A model generated the notes under the pieces. The model saw nothing but the letters and a program-made list of their open reading frames with translations. It was not told the DNA's origin and made no database searches. The translations under genes and the position numbers were made by a program. A stretch of DNA of 64,000 nt, taken from the NCBI RefSeq assembly GCF_009905375.1, contig NW_027418078.1:163466-227465 (forward strand), read 5' to 3'. This stretch comes from Apium graveolens (Eukaryota > Streptophyta > Magnoliopsida > Apiales > Apiaceae). Positions 33,738 through 46,255 of the stretch are shown piece after piece (within the stretch, counting starts at the first letter, position 1; each line of letters starts with the position of its first letter).

Positions 33738-36550
33738 TTACTGCCCATAATTGTTTTTTTATAAAAGTGAACTTAGACCAAAATATAAATGTACACACTA
33801 ATTCATTTGGTACAAGAATGCAAAGTAAATATATTTTATTAGAAACATTTACTAGATCAAAAACTTCAAGTTTTGTATTAATTAAAAATTGTGAAATTAA
33901 ATATATAAGTAAAAATCATATTAAAAATACTTACTAGTTAATACTAGTGTCAAGTGTTGAAAATCGTTTAAAAATAGTGGGCAAGAGTTGTATATTTATC
34001 ATTGAATTATAAGCAAATCAATGAATGCACACATTCACTTAAAAATAAATTAGTAACGAATTTCATGTACCAAAATTTAGATTGGAGTTTAAAGGTAATA
34101 CCTTTCAATTAATATTAATAACAATTAATAACAATTAATAATAATAATTATTATTATTATTATTATTATTGTTAATATTATTAAGATTAGAAGTAATTCA
34201 TCTTAGACTTTTTTCAATTTTATATAAGATTAAAAATTTAAGTTAGTTTAATTTCTAAATTTATAACTGTAAGCACTAAAATCAATCTATGTAGTTATTT
34301 TTAAGATGACAGGTAAAGTAAGATGGGAGATAATATGTTTTGAGAGTATTCAAATTTTATATGTTACATAAAATATAAATGTAATCAAAATTTAATTCTC
34401 TACAAGATATCATGTGTTAGTATAATAAAATGCTTTAGTGGGAATTTAAGTTACAAAAATGTAACCTCACTTTCATGATTTCATATACTAGCCACAAAAA
34501 TATTTGTATAAATAAAGGGAAATAAAGAGTAATTCTGTGGTGAGCAAAAAAGAGCAGGGGAAAGAAAATAAAATTACAAAAGCATAACTATAATTTTGTG
34601 CAAGAAATTATATATTACCAAAATATGATGCCATGATAAGGTCAAAATACATGTTTTTTATATAAAATGTAAGGCCTTCTATAAGTTTTTACTTTCAAAG
34701 TAACGCCACAACCGTTACTAAATGTAATGTCAAACATAAGTTACCAAAACATAACTCTTTTTTGATGGTTATATATAATAGCAAACAAGCACATGATTAA
34801 AAAACTACATACAACTATTTTGTAATCATTCCTCTGAGAAAGATGCTTAGAAAGATGCTTTGATAGGAAATGTTAACAGAGATTATTTGGTGAGTAAGCG
34901 GAGACCCTTGAGAGCAAGAAGAAGAAAAGGTTATCATCTTTTGTAAAATATATGTTTATATTTATTGTTCTTTTTCATCTATAAGATGTGCTAAATTGTT
35001 TCATGTCATGTATTTTTACACAGAAAATGCAATTATATATAAATCTGATAAACAATGAAGAAAATGCTCCGAGTACTTCAAAGGTATGATCTTCAATTGT
35101 TTGATTAACATAACTTAAACAAATATATTGATTTTTAATAGATTACTCACCAAATAACTCACCAAATAAGTGGTTTTATTGATTACATTAGACTTTGTGA
35201 TTTGACACGTTTTGTGTTTAACTTTGATCTATATTGAAAAATAAATCAATTGAGTGCCAACAATAATAAGTACTTCACATTCTTCTCCATAATAAGTCCG
35301 TATATTTGTTTAAAATGGTTTTATCATATGGGTGGCTTATGATTTTATTTTGTGGCTCTATTTTGCTAGGCCTAATTGTGCTGACTACTATGAATTTTTT
35401 ATGATATGTTGTAGTTAACTTTTGGTTATAGGTCAGCCATGGTGATCCTCGAAACCAAAGGAAAAAAGTTTTTTAAATAGACCTCGATGATTGGACGCAA
35501 ATCTTATCACCAAGAGATTAATACAACCAATAAGATATTAGAACAAATTATGACAATGCTAAGTTTTATGGCATTATGTCAATTGGTGAAGATGACATAC
35601 ATAAAAGCATTAATTGCATTAAATATAGTGTCTAGTTAACTACCAATCATGTTAATTGGAAACTGAATGACGTTTTCTTTAAATCACATCATGACACAAG
35701 TGAAGCTGACACTTTTTGTCCAATTTTCCTATTTTTTTATAAGGGTTTGTAAAGTTCAGTTACAGAGTATTATATAGATTCTTCTTGACTTCGTGCCCAT
35801 AACATATTTATATTTTAGTCATATAAATGTCGCCTAATATTACTTTTCTTGTATATCGGGATAGGAGTGGGCAGTTTTTCTTTATGTCATTAATATTATG
35901 TCACTATAAGGTTTATCATGATAATTTCTCATACTTGTGGATATTAATATTGCATATCTTCTCACATTAGACTCCACCAAGATTTAGAAATGCTGAGAAG
36001 TTTTATGAACTATAGAGAAATGACATTAGTGTTGGATGATATCAACTTCTGTGATAAGACCATTCATGCAAGCTACTTAAACAGAGGTTAAATGCAACCT
36101 GTTTTTATGTTGCTCCAACTAGGTCAAAACCAATTCTTTTACTTAGATACAGAGTTGTACTTCAACGACATTGATTTTACTAGGCAATCACCTTGACCTA
36201 GATTTTATAGAACGTCATCCCATCTTAAAGTCAAAACAAATTCTTTTACTTTGATCACGTTGAACTGTTCCATCTTAAAGTCTTCTTTCAGAGTCTTCAT
36301 ACAAACCATATAACCTGCATATCGAGATACGAATCCTCACTTCATAATTCTTCTAATGATAATACTCAGATTTCTTTCACGAAACGTTGTTGCCTAGTGC
36401 AACGGGGCTGGTTCATAGACGATTAAATTTGATCCAGGTTTTTGTATTATATCCTTGAGTACATTATTAAACTTGCAACAACTTTATTGTTTCGAACATT
36501 GCATGTAAATAACGAATTGTACTTTCACTAGAATATTTTCCTGTTTTCAA
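33738..36550. repeat. 3.9-kb unit copy a (left part deleted), short block 1
   Basis: Counterpart of 10,532-13,344. It contains a local inverted (TAA)n/(TTA)n tract at 34,124-34,172 that can form a perfect AT hairpin, and the YTH fragment at 35,024. Confidence 0.6.
35024..35735 (+). pseudogene. YTH-domain gene fragment with intron
   Basis: Exon 35,024-35,083 (INNEENAPSTSK), intron to 35,431, exon from 35,432: DDWTQILSPRD, YDNAKFYGIMSIGEDDIHKSI, IKYSV, stop, KLNDVFFKSHHDTSEADTFC. The same TAG replaces the cage Trp as at 12.4 kb, so the stop predates the duplication. A short deletion near 35,480 shifts the frame. Confidence 0.75.
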
Positions 36551-37379
36551 ACAACGTCTTTATTGTTACTACAATTATCATCTAGAGAGAGGTTATTGCA
36601 GTTATGACAAAAAGATGTAAATGGGATGAGGTTGATGGGAGAGATAAATATATATTATTGTGTACATGGGAGAGACGAGTACATATCATTGCGTACATTA
36701 ATATTAAATATATACTTTATTGTGGTTACCACATTTGGTGGTTATTATTAGGGTAATAAACTAATAAAAAGTTTACTAGGTCAAGATATATCCAAAAATG
36801 TATATATCAATTATTTTCGCTTATTATAAGTGGCAATATATCTAATAAATATCCATATTTTAATTATTATAAAAATATTGTTGGTTGTCATCAAATCCAA
36901 TATTTTTCTTCAAAACCTATCAATGATATTTGATCAAACAATTAGCTAACATATACCATATGTCACATCAGTACCATTATTTAGGTGCAACATAAAAATT
37001 AAAGAATTAAATATTAAAAAAGATGTCAACTAAAAAATGTATGCATTAAGGATGCATGTATGTCATAACCATTCCTTTCACTTATTAAATAACTTGTATA
37101 TACTCATGGCATACTTTAATTATTAAATTTAAACGGTTCAAATGAGTTCAAATTCACAAAAATATAATAAAATAAGGAGTTTACATGTATATAAGTACAA
37201 TACGAAATTTTAATAACAATAAATATTGAATGACACATCAATAATATTTAAATGTGAAAAACCACAAATATTTTTAAAGCAACTGTCATTATTGGCCTCG
37301 GCCATGAAAAACAAGGAATATCATGTGCCACGCAGCAAAAAATATTCCTTACATAAGATTCATAACAATTAGAGTTAAA

Positions 37380-37611
37380 GTAACAATAAGTGGTTCAATT
37401 TAGAACATGCGTGTACATTGCAGCTTTATAAAGCTAGTTATATTAAAATAATGAATAAACATGTCCATTATAATTAGATTAGAGCGGCCTTATAAAGCTA
37501 GTTATTTTAAAATAATGGGTAAACATGTCCATTACAATTAGATTAGAGTTAAAGTAACAATAACGTGTTCAATTTAGAACATGCGTGTGCATTGCACCGT
37601 TATAAAGCTAG
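37380..37611 (+). repeat. Three tandem Helitron-tail-like repeats
   Basis: CTAG/T ends at 37,434-37,437, 37,498-37,501 and 37,608-37,611, each preceded by 'ttataaag'. The first and last follow 'gaacatgcgtgt.cattgca' (in the last, a gtgcattgcac palindrome). Repeats of 'aataatga/gataaacatgtccattacaattagattagag' fill the gaps. Confidence 0.45.
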
Positions 37612-38002
37612 TTATATTAAAATAATGAATAAACATGTCCAGTACAATTAGCATCATCAATTTACTGCCCATAATTATTTTTTTTAAAGTGAACCTAGAC
37701 AAAAATATAAATATATACCACAATTCATTTGGTGCAAGTGCCCAAGGTAAATATATTTTATTAGAAACATTTACTAGATCACAAACTCCAAGTTTTGTAT
37801 TGATACAAAATTGTGAAATGAAATATATAACTAAAATCATATTAAAAATCCTTACAAGATAATATCCAATCTAAATAATAGTGTCCATGTATAAACAAAT
37901 CAATGAATTACATGCATGAAGGTAGACACTCACTTAAAAATAGATTAGTAACAAATTTCATGTACCAAAATTTAGATTCGAGTTTATATGTCATATCTTT
38001 CA

Positions 38003-38080
<78 letters not shown>

Positions 38081-38081
38081 T
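38003..38081. repeat. (TAA)n microsatellite
   Basis: About 26 perfect units. It is the longest uninterrupted tract in the window. Confidence 0.95.
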
Positions 38082-38879
38082 AATATTATTGTGAATATTA
38101 TTAAGAGTAGAAGTAATTCTGCATAGAATTTTTGCAATTTAATATAAAATTAAAAAATTTACATTAGTTAAATTTCTAAAATTATTACTTTAAGTACTAA
38201 AATCAATTTGTGTAGTCATTTTTAAGATGAAAAGTAAAGTAAGACCCCACATAATATTGTTTCACTATATACAAATTTTAGATGTTACATAAAATATAAA
38301 TGTAATTAAAATTTAATTTTGTATAAGATATTATGTGTTAGTATGATTAAACGCTTTAGTGAGAATTTAAGTTACCAAAATGTAACCTCATTTTCAGGAA
38401 TTCATATACTAGCTGCCAAAATATTGTACAAATAAATAGAAATCATGTTTTTACAAAAAAAAATATAATTTTGTGCAAGAAATTATATATTATAAAAATA
38501 TGATGTAATGATAAGGTCAATATATATATTTTTTATATAAAACTTAAGGCCTTCTACAGGTTTTTACTTTCAAAGTAATGCCCGAATAATTGTTACTAAA
38601 TGTCATATCAAAAATAAGTTACCGACACATAAAGTTTTTTTGATGGTTATATTCCACCAAGCACATGATTAAAAAACTGCATTCAACCCTTTAGTAATCA
38701 TACTTCTCAGAAAGATGCTTAGAAAGATGTTTTAATGGGAAATGTTAACAGAGATTATTTGGTGAGCCAGAAGAAGAAGAAAAGGTTATCATCTTTAAAA
38801 ATATATGTGTGTTTACATTTAGTGTTTTTTTCATGGCTAAATTATGTCATGTTATGCAATTATAAATTTGATAAACAAC

Positions 38880-39173
38880 AAGCTTTATACCTGTGCCGGC
38901 TATTTGTAAATTGTTATTATCAATATTTTAATTTTAATTTTATTTATTTTTAAATAATTTAATATTATTCTTATTAAATTTAACTTTAGTTAATTTTATA
39001 AATTAAAATTAATAATGTATCATATAATATACGTATTATATTTTACTTTATGTTTTGATTTCAAAATAATAATTTTTATTAATATTTTTAAATAAGTTTG
39101 TCTATAGTTGTATCTCATATATTTATTTATCTTTTTAATTATTTCATTTTTCCTAAAATATGATCTTAATAAA
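38880..39173 (-). mobile_element. Remnant of the Helitron-like insertion
   Basis: Matches 15,620-15,915, starting at 'gctttatacctgtgccggctattt' where one arm of the hairpin is lost. It stops at 39,173, fused to a YTH exon ('accaaaaggaacaaacg'). Confidence 0.45.
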
Positions 39174-39308
39174 AACCAAAAGGAACAAACGATTTTCAAA
39201 TAGAACGGGTGTGGATGATTCGACGCAGATCTTATCACCAAGAGATGAATACAACCAAGAAGGTTTTAGAAGAAATTATGACAATGCTCAGTTTTCCGGC
39301 ATCAAGTA
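39174..39308 (+). pseudogene. YTH gene exon fragment (5' end lost)
   Basis: Open reading TKRNKRFSNRTGVDD...SPRDEYNQEGF...YDNAQFSGIK, then LINE. The intron and upstream exon are deleted with the Helitron-like sequence. Confidence 0.55.
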
Positions 39309-39671
39309 AAAGTAAAAAATTGCAATAAATGACTAGGTTAATAACCATCTCATTACGCAATGTCCTCATGTAAATTTTATCAAAAGTCCTGACTAATTGG
39401 TTGAAATCTTGTTAGAATTCAATTATCTCGGATAAGCAAAGTGCTTTTGTATACGATCGGTTATTAACGGATAATATTTTGATAGAATATGAAAAAAATC
39501 ATTACATTCTTAGAAAAACATAGGGCAATCTTGGAATTACATGATTTAAAATTAATTTTTCAAAAGCATATGATATGGTTGAGTGGAGTTTCATCAAAAA
39601 AAATGATTATTAAGTTCGGGTTTTATCAAAGATGGATCAACAAAGTCAAGACTTTTGTTGCAAGTGTTTCT
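39309..39671 (+). mobile_element. LINE RT fragment, left half
   Basis: Here the Gln of 'SDKQSAFVYDR' is intact (CAA), unlike the TAA in the copies at 18.7, 30.1 and 50.9 kb. There is a separate stop after 'YILRKT'. Motif A FSKAYDMVEW is present. Ends at TTTCT 39,667-39,671. Confidence 0.8.
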
Positions 39672-41657
39672 TCAAGGATTCTTACCTGCAATCTTATATG
39701 TATTTTAAGTGTATAATGTATAAAACTGAGAAAAAATGTAAACACACAGTGTATGCACGTCCAAGACCCACAGTTTATTAATGACTCTAATCAAAGATAT
39801 AAAGACCTACAAACGTTAAAATGCTAGAAAGTAGAAACAGAAAAGGAAAACTCCTGGAGCACTATTACCACTAGACTCGATCCTATAAAAACTCAATTGT
39901 TAGCACGACTCAGTCTCACACGACCAGTTCAATGGCTAAGACTTTCAGATAAACTAAAATAGATAATTTATTGACAACAAATTCAGATTAAAAGCTAACA
40001 TTCTCCCCCAAAATCTGAATTATGTTAGACCAGATTCTTGACTCCCAACAAGCTCCGCATTCTTTCAAAGACCCATAAGTAATCACCCTTCAGAGCTACT
40101 CTATTTCCCCTTTCAGACATTTTCCCCAGGCTGATAATATTACTGCAAAGACTTGAAATATAATATAATTTGCACCATCGAGCCATCTCCAAAGCGTACC
40201 ATGCCACTGATTCCTTCATTTAGTTCCGAAAACTTCGACTTGTATCCCGTCGTATGATTACTTGCACCATTATCAAGATACCATAGATTGGACTCCACTT
40301 AGTTTTTATCACAGTTGGTCGAGAGTGCAGGAATTACATGTTTTTCGTTAAGCAACATTACATCTCCTTCTTCTTTGTCATATTTGGCCAATAACAAAGC
40401 CGGTTCTCCATCCTCCATTTGTGTAATATTCACCTCCTGCCTTTGCTCTCTGTTCTTCTTTGGTTTCTACAAACGGCTACGAAGTGTCAATATATCCCAT
40501 TATTATAATATTGAACTCTGCTTTTGTCTCGAGCTCCTCTTCTTCTCTGGCTTCCTCCTGTTTCATTGTCATTTCTGTTCGCTCTCTGCCACTCCTCCTT
40601 GGTAAGTAACAACTTATTGTCTTCACTTTCACTACTGATCCATTCTTCTTCGGTAAGGAGTAGTTGACTCCATTTGCTTCAGTTTTTCCTTTCAATCTTT
40701 CTTCATGTGCTTTCAGAGAAGCAACTGCTTCTTCCACAATGATCTTGTCCAAATCGCCGAATTGTTCAATAGTGGATGTGATCTGAAGGAAATTTGGTGG
40801 TACTGATCTAAGTAATTTTTTTACTACATTAGATTCAGACACTTCTTCTCCCAATACCCTTATATTGGTTCTCAACCCATTTAGCCTCATACAAAAATCA
40901 TCTACTAGCTCACTTTCTTTCATACTAAGTGATTCAAAATCTGCCTTCATCATTGTATCCTGGCCGCCTTGACACGATGAGCTCCTTGACACATTATTTT
41001 GAGTGCATCCCATGCCTCATTGGATGTCTTTTTTGCTGCGAGAGAGAGCAATATTTCTTCTGGTATAGCATGGTATATCATGGCCAACGCTCCCTTATCC
41101 ACTCTTTCGTCGATTGCTATACTGGGATCTCTAGGTTCCACTGCATCCCACACCACATGCGCCTGAATGAACACCATCATTTTTATCGCCTAAGTTGTGT
41201 AATTTTCCTTTTTTAGAGTTGGGTAATTCAGTCCAAACGAGCCATTCTTCACTTTGCTTGTCTTCGACGTTGTCATCATTGGCATGTACTTTAGCATTCA
41301 CCTTGCACCACGCTCTGATACCAAATCTAGGATTCTTACCTACAATCTTATACGTATTTTAAGTGTATAATCTATAAAACTGAGAAAATAATATAAACAC
41401 ACAGTACATGCACGTCCAAGACCCACAGTTTATTAATGACTCTGATCAAAGTTATAAAGACTTACAAACGTTAAAATGCTAGAAAGTAGGAACAGAAAAG
41501 GAAAACTCCTGGAGCACTACTACCACTACACTTGATCCTATAAAAACTCAACTGCTAGCACGACTCGGTCTCACACAACCAGTTCAATGGCTAAGACTTT
41601 CAGACAAACTAAAACTAGATAATTTATTACTAAAAAAATTCAGATTAAAAGCTAACA
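39672..41657 (-). mobile_element. Non-autonomous Copia element, long block 2
   Basis: 1,986 bp: LTRs 39,672-40,000 and 41,326-41,657, primer site 41,312-41,323 (full TGGTATCAGAGC), TTTCT at 39,667-39,671 and 41,658-41,662. It is shorter because of a deletion of about 50 bp near 40,168 in the protease-distal region. Confidence 0.85.
40020..41285 (-). pseudogene. Copia gag plus protease start, broken
   Basis: ATG at 41,285; shared TAG at 41,190-41,192. Then MMVFIQAHVVWDAVEP...WDALKIMCQG (41,180-40,950) and, one frame over, the UBN2 core to 40,477. A C is missing in 'gactccatttgc' near 40,671 where all other copies have 'gactcccattt'. This throws the 178-codon frame out before the zinc knuckle. 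Near 40,280 the protease start WYLDNGASNH keeps the catalytic D-x-G-A pattern, the best-preserved copy with 61.06 kb. Confidence 0.8.
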
Positions 41658-42015
41658 TTTCTCACAGCTTCTTGTAAAATGGTGAGGTTTTTGGAGAGAT
41701 TATTCCTCAACTGCGCCTCCAATAAGGGGATCCTATTTTTCCTTGTATTTTTATTTGTAGAGGGGTTGAGTAAGGAAAAACGGGGATGTGGGATTGATTC
41801 ATGAGTGTGTTATTTCTCGAGATGCTCACCCTATATCTCAGCTTTTGTTCCTAAATGACGGTTACTTTTTCTTTGATGCATCAGAGGTGGAGGCCTTCAC
41901 TATAAAGAAATTATGTGTAAGTATAAACTTATGTCAGGGAAAACTGCTGTCAATTTTAAAAAGTCCATCATTGGTTTTACTCTAAATAGGGGAATAGAGG
42001 TAGCAAAGATTACAA
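41658..42015 (+). mobile_element. LINE RT fragment, right half
   Basis: LQQGD-like motif, then QLLFLNDGYFFFDASEVEAFTIKKLC, then (shifted frame) VNFKKSSIGFTLNRGIEVAKIT, which is the usual post-catalytic LINE segment. Confidence 0.8.
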
Positions 42016-44284
42016 TTTAACAAAATAAGATAATAATTCTAAAGAGTAATCAATAAATTTAACAAATATTTTTATTTTTTAAAAGAGAGAGAAGATAGAA
42101 CATTCACATCAGAAGGTAAGAAAAGAGTACAGAAAGGTGTCTATTTATAAATTTGACTAACAAGATAAATAAGGAAAATTTAAAATCTAAACAACCCTAT
42201 AAAATGATTATGAATTGGTACTCATAATTTCAAACATTAAAAACAAATAGTAAAGAGATTCATATAAAGAGGTGTAGATGGTATACAAGAATAATAATTT
42301 TGCCAATGGATGAATAGGGAAAAAGAGTTAATTTTAACATAAGGTAAGAGGACAAGAATTCACATCAGGAGATACTCACAAAAAACTTTAACTAAAAGGG
42401 TAACAATTTAAAATTCTATGCACCACTACATTTAAAAAATATATAATAATTAAAATAGAGAAGGTAAAGAATAAGAAATTACTAATCAAGAACTAAAAAC
42501 ATATGGGCAATATATGCAACAATTGTACCCCTTTGTATAAGAAGCTAAAGAACAAATTAATAATTATATGTTTGGGGAGAAGTTAGCCAAATATACTGGT
42601 GAACCATATCCATGGTCACATGTATTTATACATCTAAGATAAGCTATTAGTAAACTTGAACCAATGTAATATTTACTCACCATAGAAATGATAGTAAGAT
42701 TTATTAATAAATAAAAATATATACTATTATTATTTCACAGTTTTAAAAATACCTTACCAAACTATAACTTAATTTGCATAACTAATTAATAGAAGTTACA
42801 TGTGTGGTGCTTTATAAAGCAAAGCCATTATCACATCTAATTTAAAATAAATAAACCTTAACAACAAATACATGAATGCATGACTAATAATTTAGTTAAC
42901 TAATTGTGTAATGAACACATTTTGGTTTAGAGACTTGTCAATAAATTTCTGGCATTTATCCATTTGAGTCAACTATTAATGGTAATTTGTTATTATGCAT
43001 CTTATAGTTATATTATATTTGAATTATTATTATATAACCAAATTCAATAATTAATAATTTTTTCATAAATATATTCTATCTCAGCAAGTAACCGTGTTAT
43101 TTGAGTACTCTAGTTAGATACCCAGTTGTAACAACATTAAAAACAAGAAATTATCTCATAAAATGATTTTTGTGGTTTGTATTGTACAATCAAATTTAAC
43201 TTTGACATTTTTATTTTGTTTTTATATAATAGTCTTTTTTTCACTTTATCTCGTATTTGTATAGTAAATTTAATATATGTTATGTATTTCTATCTCATGT
43301 TATATTATATTATATAGTTATATTGTGTCTACATTTTATTTTATATATAGTTTTTTGTAATTTTATGTATTCTCTTTTCATAAATATAATTTAAAATGAG
43401 TTTTATAAATTTTCAATATTTTTTTGTGTAAAATAATTTTTGTTTTTTTAATTTTATTATGTGTGGTTAATAACATTTTTAGAATGTTGTCACATGTTCT
43501 ACAATTTTGTATTCTAAAATTTTCTATATTTTGTAATTTTTATTAAATAATATAAAAAAATAATGTCTCATCCATTTTTACCTGTGATTTATGTATGATT
43601 TTTGTGTTCTTTATCAACAGTGTTCTATAACTTTTGTAGGTTTTTCAATTTTTTGTACTGTGTTGTATATTTTTTTTGTTCCTAAATTAATTTTTAGTTA
43701 ATATGTGTTCCCTAAAAAACTAAAACTAATGTCATAATTGTGTACGTGTCATATGTAGATTAAAAAAAGGGGGGTGTACGTAAAATTTGTGAGTGTAGGC
43801 ATATATAGTTAAGAGAGCATGAGAAATCTTAGAGCACTCCTTTTAATCCAATGGCTTAAATACATATGTATATTTATATACCTAAATTATTATTATATAT
43901 TTGATCATAAATACATATATATTTTCAACAAAAATTTTTAGTACAAATGATTTAGACTTTCATTTCATCATTCATTCATTCATTCATAATTTTGTAGTAA
44001 TTATGTATACATGAATACAAACATTAATAAATATATATTCATATATAATTACTCACATACAATTTATGCGTATATAATATTTTTTTAAGTGGTTAACTTT
44101 TTTTGGTGTTTTTAACTTAAGTTTAAAATTTAAATACGAGAATATATACATTATAACTATCAAAGTAGTAATTTAAACAAATGAATAACACATGATAATT
44201 AAATATAAATGTCGATATTCTATAATTTTTAATTTTACTTAAACCTCAAAAAAATACTTAATTTAATTATATTTATATTTGAAT
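42016..44284. other. AT-rich spacer, no recognisable gene
   Basis: Counterpart of 811-3,049 and 21,301-23,504. It contains the junction of the two 20.8-kb units at about 43,880-43,950. Confidence 0.5.
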
Positions 44285-45056
44285 ATGAAATACCCGGATT
44301 TTTTTAGACAATAATATATACTTAAATATCAAACTAAAACTACAAATTTTATTCATGTTTCGAATAAGTCTCAAATAAGCATAAGCAATTTTTTAATCCC
44401 AAACATAAATTGCATTATATAGCAAATCTTCACAGAGTTCAATATGAACATAATCACTAAAATATTATTCGAAACTAAGCTAGTCCTTGTGCCAAAAGCT
44501 TAGTATCTCAAAATTTTGTAAGTAATTAACGAAAGAGCCCAGCAAGAGCCCAGCTCGGGCCATAAATACCTGGTGACACAGATTTATAATTTCCCTTACT
44601 AATTACTAAGGTATCATTAGTGTAAGCACTCGCACTCTCTAAATATAAAAGCTCTTCCGGAACTATATGCACAAAAATATTTTAAAATAAAGTAAAGTGT
44701 CAACAGTTAACTTACCTCAGTCACTTAATGAATCCAAATATAATGCCAAATAATCCTAATTTAAATAGATGAAGCAAAATATAATTAATATATAATACCA
44801 ATTATTTTAAGAATGATATGTATATAAGATGAGGCATAGTAACTGTGTCCACACATAATATATTCTTAGTGCAAAGGTCAGATAAAATTATACAACCCTT
44901 ATACTAAATGTTCATCGGGACAATAAGGGAAAAATAAATAAATAAAACATGTAAGTAAACTTCTTATACTTATAAATATTAATATATACTTATGTATACA
45001 AAAATATATATAACTTATCAAAAACACAATATTTGCATAATCACATTATTCCTGAA

Positions 45057-45143
<87 letters not shown>

Positions 45144-45725
45144 ATGAGGGACAAGTGCATAAATAATTTAGTGAGAGAGAAAATGTGTAAAGTATCTTAA
45201 CAACAAATATACCACTCTAGAAAATTCAAATTTTCATAATATGCAAAAACTATTTTAATTATTTAAAACATAAAATTATGAATATACATTTGTAAAAAGA
45301 ACTTTATCATGTTTATCATGCATAAAATGTAATTACACACAAATATTTATGTACAAAATACTATGACATAACTCATGGGAAATTAATAACTAAAATTTGT
45401 TGATGTGATTGCATTAGAAAATAATTACCAAAACTAGCACATAGATAACAAAACTTATAAACACCTATAAACTAACAAGTAAAATAAGGTGTTTAATGCT
45501 ATGTATGTAGGCAAGGCCTTTAACTATGACACATGGACTTAAATAACATGAAAAGAAATTAGCAGTGTCAAAACATATATACGTTCATATGAGAGCACTT
45601 AATTGTGTATACAAGTAGGAGAGTGAAAATGCATGTAATATTATACAATATAGAATGAAGTAGAACCTACCTAGTAGGAGAGTCACTCTACAAAGAGAAA
45701 AATAAAACTAGTAAGGATTATATAG
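44285..45725. repeat. Direct repeat copy a, long block 2
   Basis: Nearly identical to 23,505-24,925 apart from the longer (TAA)n tract. Confidence 0.5.
45059..45142. repeat. (TAA)n microsatellite, expanded
   Basis: About 28 units with one AAA interruption; about 21 bp longer than its partner at 24,278. Confidence 0.95.
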
Positions 45726-46255
45726 AACTATTGGTTGAACTTATTTCCAGATTTACTCTGCCTCCAGTATTTGAAATTCATACCCACTTTCAGTGAACAC
45801 GTCTTATGAGCACTCCTACTTTTTACCCACTAATAACAACAAACTTAAAATTTAAAACAAAAGATAATTATTATTTTTAAATGTAATTATTTTAATTTTC
45901 AAAACATATAACTCTATCAAATAAATTTTATAATTTACAAGAACAATTAATATCAATATATATAATACAAAATATTTTAATATAAAAATCTCTGATATTA
46001 CATTCTACCCACCTTAAAAAAATTTGGTCCCAAAATTTAAACATGCAAAAAATATTTAAATATATCAAAAATATTTCAGTGTCAAGAAACACAAACCAAA
46101 AATAGAAGTAGTTTTTTTTATAACACACCCATCTAAACTCACACGCCATGGCATGCTCATACCTCACAACTTAGGTCAAGCCTCAATACTCACACGTCAA
46201 GCCCATTCTAAAGTAAGGTAACCTAGGCTCTCAATACCATCTATGCTCTGAATAC

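Larger units (their letters stand above)
36551..39308. repeat. 3.9-kb unit copy b, short block 1
   Basis: Counterpart of 13,345-18,544 with most of the Helitron-like insertion and the YTH intron removed. It starts 'attgttactacaattatcatctagagagagg'. It contains tandem CTAG tails (37,380-37,611) and a (TAA)n tract. Confidence 0.6.
30298..39671. repeat. Short block 1 (9.4 kb) of the tandem array
   Basis: Copia/LINE, about 1 kb of spacer, then the 3.9-kb-type units and YTH fragments, then LINE left half. Compared with block 1 of the window it lacks the equivalent of roughly 1.85-10.53 kb (junction at about 33,738) and most of the Helitron-like insertion (junction at about 39,174). Confidence 0.75.
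23135..43914. repeat. 20.8-kb higher-order unit 1
   Basis: Long-block remainder + short block + start of the next long block. Features recur 20,776-20,801 bp downstream in the same order and strand (for example 25,127 to 45,928, 27,086 to 47,886, 30,298 to 51,099, 37,611 to 58,407, 41,657 to 62,433). The exact edges are uncertain by about 35 bp either way because the breakpoint lies in a shared stretch. Confidence 0.85.

Noticed and set aside
38735..38953. 72-codon frame starting MGNVNRDYLVSQ, repeated at 59,518
   Set aside because: The first dozen codons resemble an upstream exon of the YTH gene fragment, but the rest is intron. It is not an independent gene and too short to call as an exon with confidence.
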